This document shows, in pieces, positions 1 to 4,965 of a DNA stretch of 7,994 nt; positions within the stretch are counted from its first letter, which is position 1; the number at the start of each line of letters is the position of its first letter. The stretch is from an uncultured Eubacteriales bacterium (GTDB lineage: Bacteria > Bacillota > Clostridia > Oscillospirales > Oscillospiraceae). The stretch covers positions 1-7,994 of the forward strand of contig CAJKSU010000130.1 in NCBI GenBank assembly GCA_905202605.1, in the 5' to 3' direction. Made by a program: the position numbers and the translations under genes. The notes below the pieces were generated by a model that was not told where the DNA came from, ran no database searches, and saw only the letters and a list, made by a program, of their open reading frames with translations.

Positions 1-333
1 GCCGAACACATGGTCGTCCTCGTTGATGGTGCCGCCCACGGCGCACAGGCTGTTATGACAGTTGGTGAGCACATAGGGCAGGGGAAAATGGGTCAGGCCG
101 CTGGCACGGGCGGTCTGAATGATGCCCACATAGGTGATGTCATGGGAGGCCATGGCATCGAACTTCATTTTCAGGTGCTGCATGTCGCCGCTCTGGTTGT
201 GGGCGGCCATGATGCCGTAGGCCATGGTCTTTGCCCGCCCCGTCTCCGGGGTGAAGCCCAGCGCCGCGCCCTCCTCCGCAGGGACGGCTGCGCCGCCGCG
301 GTAGTAGCCGCCCTGATTCCATACTGTAATCAT
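1..333 (-). CDS. Aconitase-superfamily hydratase (YbhJ-like), 5' part only
   Basis: The reading frame is open from the ATG at 331-333 to the window edge, giving the first 111 residues. A strong ribosome site (AGGAGG, complement of 342-347) lies 8 bases before the ATG. The segment with ASGLTHFPLPYVLTNCHN (residues 77-94) followed by SLCAVGGTINEDDH (95-108) resembles the N-terminal part of aconitase-family proteins annotated as hydratase (YbhJ-like), which are iron-sulfur dehydratases usually of about 650-750 residues. The family assignment is from memory of these motifs. The substrate is unknown, and the expected cluster cysteines and the swivel domain lie outside the window. Cys92 and Cys97 are visible, but I cannot say whether they bind a cluster. 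The gene has its own promoter at 374-402 and diverges from everything to its right. It could be another aconitase-fold enzyme. Confidence 0.72.
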   Translation of the reverse strand, partial: MITVWNQGGYYRGGAAVPAEEGAALGFTPETGRAKTMAYGIMAAHNQSGDMQHLKMKFDAMASHDITYVGIIQTARASGLTHFPLPYVLTNCHNSLCAVGGTINEDDHVFG

Positions 334-373
334 ATCGGTATCCTCCTAACGGAATGGTGAATTTTCACACTTT

Positions 374-402
374 ATTTTATCAAAGGGTGAGAGGGATTGC
401 AA
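374..402 (-). promoter_or_regulatory. Promoter of the hydratase gene
   Basis: On the minus strand, TTGCAA (397-402) and TAAAAT (374-379) are separated by exactly 17 bases. A TG one base before the -10 gives an extended -10 (TGATAAAAT). The predicted start is near 367, leaving a leader of about 34 bases with the AGGAGG site. No operator-like palindrome is evident. Confidence 0.72.
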
Positions 403-472
403 GGGGAAGGGGGAGATACGGGGTTTTTTGCATTATTTTATCGGGTCTGATGCATATTTGAAGGGAAAGGTG

Positions 473-502
473 TTTACGCGGGGTTGCGGGGCATGATATA
501 AT
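473..502 (+). promoter_or_regulatory. Strong-looking plus-strand promoter with no gene directly downstream
   Basis: TTTACG (473-478), an 18-base spacer and a perfect TATAAT (497-502) preceded by TGA form an extended -10 promoter. Transcription would begin near 509 and run into the hairpin-rich stretch 518-1487. The first convincing coding region is znuA at 1556. I see no hairpin followed by a U-tract before it, so the RNA could be a long leader of the metal operon or a separate noncoding transcript. A chance match is possible. Confidence 0.5.
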
Positions 503-857
503 AGGGGAATGAGATGGGGAGGGAACCCCTCCGGCGCTTTGCGATGACGAGACAGCGGGGGGTTCTGCACCGCACCTTCAATTTTCCACCGTACCCGCCC
601 CCCAAGAGGACTTCCTACGGTGTTGCTGCGCACCACCTCCGGGGCGCAGCAGGCACGAAGCGGCGGAGAACCAGTGGAAGAGAACGCTCTTTCGGAAATG
701 AGTTTCCAAGGGGTTGACTGGCACTGCTCTTCTGTAAGCAAATCGGACAGTGCTCTGGAACACCGCCGCTGGTTAGAATTCGGGCTAGGCACCGATGCGG
801 AACGGTTCGCACCGATACGTCAAGGCGAAGGCGTTAGCCGCACAATCAGCGGAGATT

Positions 858-880
858 CCAAAGGACAAAGGGTCCTTTGG
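858..880. repeat. Perfect 9-bp hairpin
   Basis: CCAAAGGAC (858-866) pairs perfectly with GTCCTTTGG (872-880) across a five-base loop. No T-run follows on either strand, so it is not an intrinsic terminator. It lies 12 bases before the next hairpin and forms a tandem pair with it. Confidence 0.7.
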
Positions 881-892
881 CGTGTCTTCCTC

Positions 893-924
893 CATACTCT
901 TTCTTCACGAAAAGAAAGAGTATG
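893..924. repeat. Perfect 13-bp hairpin
   Basis: CATACTCTTTCTT (893-905) pairs perfectly with AAGAAAGAGTATG (912-924) across the six-base loop CACGAA. The AT-rich stem is flanked by GC-rich sequence and lacks a following U-tract. It is part of the repeat mosaic, or a structured segment of any RNA made from the promoter at 473-502. Confidence 0.75.
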
Positions 925-1011
925 CCCCCGGAGGGCGTTCCCCACTGTAGAGCGGCTGGATAATTCCGGAATAGTCACCGGCTTTGTATATTAAATCAAT
1001 GCCCGGAACAA

Positions 1012-1060
1012 TCCCTCCGGTGTCCTTGCGGACACCACCTCCCTTTACACAAGGGAGGCT
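1012..1060 (-). repeat. Two-hairpin module A
   Basis: The module contains CCCTCC, then GGTGTCC-TTGC-GGACACC (1019-1036), then CCTCCCTT-TACAC-AAGGGAGG (1038-1058). Read on the minus strand the order is a CCTCCC/GGGAGG hairpin, a variable hairpin and a G-rich tail. This is the same plan as modules B-F, although the variable stem here has a completely different sequence. Confidence 0.72.
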
Positions 1061-1112
1061 TTGGTTCCCAGCACCCCGCATTTGCAGTAGAAAATCACAG
1101 CCTCTGCCAAGT

Positions 1113-1187
1113 GGAAACGGATTGCCATACCCCAAGGGCATTTCCTCCGGGCACGCCGGTGACATCGGTCACTGGCTCGCAATGACT
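1113..1187 (-). repeat. REP-like palindromic repeat (GTCATTGCGAG ... GGCAATCCGTTTCC type)
   Basis: On the minus strand the segment begins GTCATTGCGAGCCAGTGAC and ends TGGCAATCCGTTTCC. These ends match a dispersed palindromic repeat style I recall from many bacterial genomes, with inverted ATTGC/GCAAT (1121-1125 and 1179-1183). The interior has a small hairpin, GTGAC-ATCG-GTCAC (1159-1172). It sits between modules A and B. It has no coding role that I can see. Confidence 0.55.
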
Positions 1188-1229
1188 CGGTGGAAGATTG
1201 CGGCTGCGGCGCAAGAACCCGCCGTGAAA

Positions 1230-1273
1230 CCCCTCTGTCGGCTGTCGCTGACACCTCCCCTTGCAGGGGAGGC
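1230..1273 (-). repeat. Two-hairpin module B
   Basis: The sequence starts CCCCTCTGTCGGC. A variable stem with one mismatch (TGTCGGC with GCTGACA on the strand as written) is followed by CCTCCCC-TTGCA-GGGGAGG (1254-1272). Orientation and plan are the same as modules A and D. It lies 19 bases before the oppositely oriented module C. Confidence 0.68.
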
Positions 1274-1292
1274 AGTGTGCGCACCGCCATAA

Positions 1293-1330
1293 GTTCCCCC
1301 TGAAAGGGGGATGCCCGAAGGGCAGGGGGT
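1293..1330 (+). repeat. Two-hairpin module C
   Basis: TCCCCCT-GAA-AGGGGGA (1295-1311) is followed directly by TGCCC-GAA-GGGCA (1312-1324) and a G-rich tail, GGGGGT. The tail could pair alternatively with the first C-run, so two competing folds are possible. The orientation is opposite to module B. Confidence 0.7.
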
Positions 1331-1359
1331 CAGTGGGGAGGAGAAATCCCTCTTGGGGA

Positions 1360-1487
1360 AACCCCTCCGGTTCGGCAAAGGCCGAACCACCTCCCCTTGC
1401 AGGGGAGGCTAAAACGACCGCTCCCTAAGGTTCCCCCTGAAAGGGGGAATGTCACGAAGTGACAAGGGGGTTCACCCCGGAGGGGTT
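1360..1487. repeat. Composite repeat: inverted modules D and E inside 11-bp inverted ends
   Basis: Perfect 11-bp inverted ends, AACCCCTCCGG (1360-1370) and CCGGAGGGGTT (1477-1487), enclose two modules in opposite orientation. Module D is GGTTCGGC-AAAG-GCCGAACC (1369-1388) plus CCTCCCC-TTGCA-GGGGAGG (1390-1408). Module E is TTCCCCCT-GAA-AGGGGGAA (1431-1449) plus TGTCAC-GAA-GTGACA (1450-1464) and the tail AGGGGGTT. The 128-bp unit ends 68 bases before znuA. It may be a small mobile repeat or a structured leader element. No target duplication was evident. Confidence 0.68.
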
Positions 1488-1517
1488 CCAATCACCCCGC
1501 AGGGACACCTCAATTTA

Positions 1518-1543
1518 TTCTTTATTCTATATTCTTTTTTTCT
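1518..1543 (+). repeat. Pyrimidine-rich tract shared with 7827-7852
   Basis: This 26-base AT/pyrimidine tract (beginning TTCTTTATTCTATATTCTTT) matches the minus strand of 7827-7852 at all but about four positions. In both places it follows a CCCCTC hairpin module in the same relative order. It contains a possible -10 (TATATT, 1528-1533) but no good -35 at proper spacing. The znuA ribosome site starts just after it. Confidence 0.6.
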
Positions 1544-1555
1544 GGAGGAACCACA

Positions 1556-2440
1556 TTGAAATTACACAAGAAACGCATCCTGTCCGGCCTGCTGGCCGCC
1601 GCCCTGAGCCTTTCCCTGCTTACCGGCTGCGGCAGCAGTGAAACCGCCGGAGCAAAGTCCACTGACACCCTGCTTCTTGCCACCACCCAGCCCATGTATG
1701 AGCTGACCCAGAGGATCGTAGGGGACACGCCGGGCTTTCAGGTGGAGGCCATGATTACCGAGCAGGTATCCTGCCTCCACGACTACACCATCACCACCCA
1801 GCAGATGAAGAAAATCGAGGAGGCCGATGCGGTGATCCTCTCCGGGGCGGGGCTGGAGGATTTCATGTCCTCGGCGCTGTCCGGAAAGTCCGAGGAGGAG
1901 AAGATCGACAGCTCCAAGGGCATTGAACTGCTGGACGGCGACCCCCATATCTGGCTGGATCCCCGGCGGTATGCGCATCAGGGGGAGAACATTGCCGAGG
2001 CGCTGGGCGATATGTATCCGGACTATGCCGACACGTTCCTGAAAAATGCGCAGGACTATGAGACGGAGCTGCTGGGGGCGTATCAGAACGACTGGTATCC
2101 TGCGGCGCAGGCGCTTTCCTGCAAGAATCTCATCACCTTCCACGACGGCTTTTCCTATTTTGCCGACGCCTATGGGCTGACGATTCTGGCGGCCATTGAG
2201 GAGGAGGAAGGCTCGGAGCCGTCGGCTTCGGAGCTGAAGGAAATTGCAGAGCTGGTGGAGCAAAACAGCATCCCCGCCATCTTCACCGAGAAAAACGGGG
2301 CGGCCAACGCCGCAGAGGTGATCTCGCAGGAGACGGGGGCGGCGATCGGCGTGCTGGATCTGGGCATGAGCAGCGATTCCGGCGGCTATGAGGCGGCGAT
2401 GAACAGCAATTTAAGCGCATTAAAGGCGGGACTTCAATGA
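1556..2440 (+). CDS. znuA: Zinc/manganese ABC transporter substrate-binding lipoprotein (ZnuA/AdcA type)
   Basis: This is the extracytoplasmic metal-capture protein of the ABC importer encoded by the next two genes. The start is TTG (1556-1558), 7 bases after GGAGG (1544-1548). It gives a classic lipoprotein signal: KKR followed by a hydrophobic stretch and the lipobox LLTGC, with Cys25 as the lipidated residue. The 294-residue length is normal for cluster A-I binding proteins. Likely metal ligands are His75 (CLHDYTIT), His131 (GDPHIWLDP), His196 (ITFHDGF) and Asp268 (VLDL). Three His plus one acid is the pattern of zinc or manganese binders. The His-rich loop of many zinc-specific ZnuA proteins is absent, so the metal is not certain. 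The EEEEGSEPSASELKE segment (215-229) matches the family's EPS helix. The gene overlaps the ATPase gene by 4 bases (ATGA). I see no Zur- or AdcR-like palindrome upstream. Confidence 0.93.
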   Translation: MKLHKKRILSGLLAAALSLSLLTGCGSSETAGAKSTDTLLLATTQPMYELTQRIVGDTPGFQVEAMITEQVSCLHDYTITTQQMKKIEEADAVILSGAGLEDFMSSALSGKSEEEKIDSSKGIELLDGDPHIWLDPRRYAHQGENIAEALGDMYPDYADTFLKNAQDYETELLGAYQNDWYPAAQALSCKNLITFHDGFSYFADAYGLTILAAIEEEEGSEPSASELKEIAELVEQNSIPAIFTEKNGAANAAEVISQETGAAIGVLDLGMSSDSGGYEAAMNSNLSALKAGLQ

Positions 2441-3192
2441 GCGTAGAAAAGCATCAGGGGCAGGGGTGCAGCGGACACTGCTGCCTGAAAATCGAACAGC
2501 TGGGGGTTAAAATCGGCAATGACGAAATTCTCCGGGACGTGAATTTTCACATCCACTGCGGGGAGATCGTCGCCCTGATCGGCCCCAACGGCGCAGGCAA
2601 ATCCACGCTGATCCGATCTATTCTGGGGCAGCGGGAGCATCAGGGGAAGATCACCTTCCAGCCCGCCGGGGGACGGAGCCGGAAATTCCGCATCGGCTAT
2701 GTACCCCAAAGCCCCAGCTTCTCTCAGGGCGATCCGGTGAGCGTCCTCGACTTGTTTGCCATGTGCATCGGCAAGGGGCCTGCGGCATTCCATGTGGGGC
2801 GGCGGCTCAGGGAAACCGTGAAAAGCTGCCTCCAAAACGTCCACGGGGAAAGCCTCATCGATAAGAAGATCGGCAGCCTCTCCGGAGGCGAACTCCAGCG
2901 GGTGCTGCTGGCGCTGGCGCTGGAGCCGGTGCCGGACATTCTGATTCTGGACGAGCCGCTGTCCGGCGTGGACGCAGAGGGCATTCACCAGCTGCTGACC
3001 ATGCTGGACGAGATCCGGACGAAATTTGACCTGTCCATTCTCATGGTGACCCATGATTTCGCCATGCTCAGCCGCTACGTGGACAAGGTGGTACTCCTCA
3101 AGGAGACGGTGCTTACGCAGGGGACGCCGGAGCAGGTGCTCACCTCGCCGGAATTCCGGTCGGTGTTCCACATGGCGGGAGGGGAGGAATAA
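2437..3192 (+). CDS. znuC: Metal ABC transporter ATP-binding protein (ZnuC type)
   Basis: This is the cytoplasmic ATPase that drives the importer. All catalytic motifs are intact: Walker A GPNGAGKST (49-57), Q-loop Gln91 (GYVPQ), signature LSGGE (148-152), Walker B ILILDEP (168-174) and switch histidine His206 (VTHD). At 251 residues it is normal for the family. The ATG lies in the ATGA overlap with znuA, which points to translational coupling. The permease gene follows after 2 bases. The N-terminus before the ABC fold carries a short Cys/His cluster (CSGHCC, 11-16), and HIHC occurs at 38-41. E. coli ZnuC is not known for such a leader. It may be a metal-sensing or metal-binding extension, or simply a lineage feature. 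Closely related ATPases for manganese or iron chelates cannot be separated from sequence alone. Confidence 0.94.
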   Translation: MSVEKHQGQGCSGHCCLKIEQLGVKIGNDEILRDVNFHIHCGEIVALIGPNGAGKSTLIRSILGQREHQGKITFQPAGGRSRKFRIGYVPQSPSFSQGDPVSVLDLFAMCIGKGPAAFHVGRRLRETVKSCLQNVHGESLIDKKIGSLSGGELQRVLLALALEPVPDILILDEPLSGVDAEGIHQLLTMLDEIRTKFDLSILMVTHDFAMLSRYVDKVVLLKETVLTQGTPEQVLTSPEFRSVFHMAGGEE

Positions 3193-3194
3193 CC

Positions 3195-4040
3195 ATGGAG
3201 CTTTGGTATCAAATCGTGTCCCTTTTGCCCTTTGATTGGGCGCAGCCGGGGACGATGCTGTTTATGAAGAACGCCCTTCTGGGCATTCTGGTGCTCTGCC
3301 CGCTGCTGGGGTTACTCAGCTGCCACGTGGTCACGGGCAATATGAGCTTTTTCTCCGATGCACTGGGGCATTCGGCCTTTACGGGCATCGCCATCGGCTC
3401 CATCTGCGGCATGGCGTTTCCCATGGGCATGGCGGTGCTGCTGTCGGCGGTGTTCGCTCTGCTGTTTACCTATGTCCGGAGAAAGTCTACCCTGTCCGGG
3501 GATACGGTCATCGGCGTATTCTCGTCCACCGCCGTGGCGCTGGGCATTCTCATTGCCACATGGGGCGGCGGCAGCTTTACCAAATTCAACAGCTATCTCA
3601 TCGGCGACATTCTCTCCGTTCGCCCGGTGGAGATCGGGATTCTGGCGCTGGTGCTGGCGGGAGTGGTGCTGGTGTGGTGCTTCGGCTCCAACGGCCTGTT
3701 CCTGTCGGTGCTGCACCCCAACCTTGCGGGCAGCCGGGGCATCCGGGTAGGCGTGGTGCAGGGGCTGTTCACGCTGGTGATCGCCGTGGTGGTGACCATG
3801 GCGCTGAGCTGGGTGGGGCTGCTGGTCATCAACAGCCTGTTGGTGCTTCCGGCGGCGGCGTCCCGGAATTTCGCCGGGAATCTCAGGCAGTATCATCTGT
3901 TCTCCATTCTGGGGGCGCTGGTCTGCGGCATTCTGGGGCTGATGGCCTCCTATTACTGGGGCTGCTCCACCGGTGCGGCGATTTCGCTGCTGTTGGCGGT
4001 GTATTTCTTTGCGGGCTTTGCCCTGCGCCGGGGACATTAA
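3195..4040 (+). CDS. znuB: Metal ABC transporter permease (ZnuB type, ABC-3 family)
   Basis: This is the integral membrane subunit that carries the metal ion across the cytoplasmic membrane. The 281-residue protein has about eight hydrophobic segments, for example around residues 24-45, 60-92, 105-123, 145-163, 188-222 and 235-277. It carries family hallmarks: VVTGNMSFFSDALGHSAFTG (45-64), SYLIGDIL (133-140) and SWVGLLVINSLLVLPAAASR (205-224). The ATG at 3195 is 7 bases after GGAGG (3183-3187) and 2 bases after the ATPase stop. Order and spacing give one binding protein, one ATPase and one permease, a complete importer in which the permease probably acts as a homodimer. Confidence 0.94.
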   Translation: MELWYQIVSLLPFDWAQPGTMLFMKNALLGILVLCPLLGLLSCHVVTGNMSFFSDALGHSAFTGIAIGSICGMAFPMGMAVLLSAVFALLFTYVRRKSTLSGDTVIGVFSSTAVALGILIATWGGGSFTKFNSYLIGDILSVRPVEIGILALVLAGVVLVWCFGSNGLFLSVLHPNLAGSRGIRVGVVQGLFTLVIAVVVTMALSWVGLLVINSLLVLPAAASRNFAGNLRQYHLFSILGALVCGILGLMASYYWGCSTGAAISLLLAVYFFAGFALRRGH

Positions 4041-4052
4041 AGGAGGAATGGC

Positions 4053-4910
4053 ATGCTGACGGTAACGAATCCTGTGGAGCTCGACCAGCAGGAGGTATCC
4101 TCCTTTGTGGGGGCGCTGAAAAACCTGTCCCTCGGCTCCATTGTGAAAATTGCGCTGCTGATCGTGGTGCTGGTGGTGGTGGTAAAGCTCCTGTGCCGGG
4201 TATTTGACAAGGGGCTGGAGCGATCCCGCATTGACCGGAGCCTGTACGGGTTCCTGCGGGCGGGGTGCCGCATTCTGCTCTACTTTATTGCAGTGACCAT
4301 TGTGGCAAGCAGCCTGAATATCGACGTGACCAGCCTCATTGCCCTCTTGAGTGTGGCAGGCTTGGCGCTGTCTCTTGCATTGCAGGGGGCGCTGAGCAAT
4401 CTGGCGGGGGGCATTGTGATCCTTACCACCAAGCCCCTGCATGCGGGGGACTATGTTTCCATCGGGGACAGCGAGGGCTTTGTGGAGGAGATCGGCATGA
4501 CCTATACCCAGCTGATGACCTTTGACCGGCGGACGATCTTTATTCCCAACAGCACCGTGACCTCCTCCAATATCACGAACTACACCATGGACGGCAAGCG
4601 CCGCGTGGAGCTTGAGGTCAACGCCAGCTACGATGCGGACATTGACCGGGTGATGGCGGTTTTGCGGGAGGCACTGGACACGGTGGGGAATTTCTATCAG
4701 GAGCCGCCGTATTTTATCCACGTGAAGGGCTACGGCGAGAGCGCCGTGGAATACTCCGTCCGGGCGTACTGCAAGGGCGAGGACTACTGGGAGCAGTATT
4801 ATGCGCTGATGGAGGAGATCAAGCGGAGCTTTGACCGGAACGGGATACGGATGACGTATCCCCATGTGAATGTGCATCTCCAATCGGAAAACCGGCAGGA
4901 AACCACGTAA
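4053..4910 (+). CDS. mscS: Small-conductance mechanosensitive channel (MscS family)
   Basis: This is a tension-gated membrane channel that releases solutes during osmotic downshock. The 285 residues match the size of classical MscS. Hydrophobic segments lie at about 29-48 and 72-90, and the pore helix at about 95-125 contains SVAGLALSLALQGALSNLAG (100-119) with the small Gly/Ala packing residues typical of TM3. The beta domain follows, with GDYVSIGDSEGFVEEIG (132-148) and FIPNSTVTSSNITNYT (163-178). The C-terminal alpha/beta region ends in FDRNGIRMTYPHVNVHL (260-276), the usual family terminus. The start is ATG at 4053, 6 bases after AGGAGG (4041-4046) and 12 bases after the permease stop, so it is very likely cotranscribed with the metal importer. 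A link to metal uptake is possible but not shown. Confidence 0.94.
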   Translation: MLTVTNPVELDQQEVSSFVGALKNLSLGSIVKIALLIVVLVVVVKLLCRVFDKGLERSRIDRSLYGFLRAGCRILLYFIAVTIVASSLNIDVTSLIALLSVAGLALSLALQGALSNLAGGIVILTTKPLHAGDYVSIGDSEGFVEEIGMTYTQLMTFDRRTIFIPNSTVTSSNITNYTMDGKRRVELEVNASYDADIDRVMAVLREALDTVGNFYQEPPYFIHVKGYGESAVEYSVRAYCKGEDYWEQYYALMEEIKRSFDRNGIRMTYPHVNVHLQSENRQETT

Positions 4911-4915
4911 ATTGC

Positions 4916-4950
4916 AAAAGCAGCGCATCCAGACAGGATGCGCTGCTTTT
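4916..4950. terminator. Bidirectional rho-independent terminator
   Basis: AAAAGCAGCGCATCC (4916-4930) pairs perfectly over 15 bp with GGATGCGCTGCTTTT (4936-4950) around the loop AGACA. The T-run on each strand lets it end both the metal/MscS operon (stop at 4910) and the convergent LRR-SLH gene (stop at 4966). Confidence 0.92.
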
Positions 4951-4965
4951 CTATGGATTCAGAAG

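Larger units (their letters stand above)
518..1011. repeat. Hairpin-rich noncoding stretch, probable mosaic of dispersed repeats
   Basis: No reading frame here has a convincing ribosome site or recognisable protein. The stretch contains many perfect or near-perfect inverted repeats: GGAGGG/CCCTCC (518-523 with 527-532), TGCTGCGC/GCGCAGCA (624-631 with 644-651), GCACTG/CAGTGC around 722-754, the 9-bp and 13-bp stems listed separately, and the 10-bp palindrome ATTCCGGAAT (963-972). The 11-mer AACCCCTCCGG at 524-534 recurs at 1360-1370 and, inverted, at 1477-1487. This ties the stretch to the modules further right. It resembles the degenerate intergenic repeats common in gut Clostridia. That is my recollection and not a search result. 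Confidence 0.55.

Noticed and set aside
514..717. Short open frame just after the promoter at 473-502
   Set aside because: GGGGAAT precedes the ATG only weakly, and the product is Arg/Pro-rich with no family likeness. A small leader peptide cannot be fully excluded.
620..994. 124-codon open frame in the hairpin-rich stretch
   Set aside because: It runs through several perfect hairpins, has no ribosome site and no recognisable domain. It looks like translated repeat sequence.
984..1390. Several overlapping open frames on both strands
   Set aside because: They are made of the hairpin modules and the REP-like repeat, and open frames are expected in such GC-rich palindromes.
1230..1487. CRISPR-like array
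   Set aside because: The units alternate in orientation, vary in length and lack constant-length spacers, and no cas genes are present.
1488..1555. Zur or AdcR operator for the metal operon
   Set aside because: I searched by eye for the AT-rich Zur palindrome and TTAAC-type AdcR sites and saw neither.
3312..4928. 538-codon open frame on the minus strand opposite the permease and channel genes
   Set aside because: It is a shadow of two well-recognised genes. The product is very rich in His, Gln and Arg with no family motif, as expected from antisense GC-rich coding sequence.
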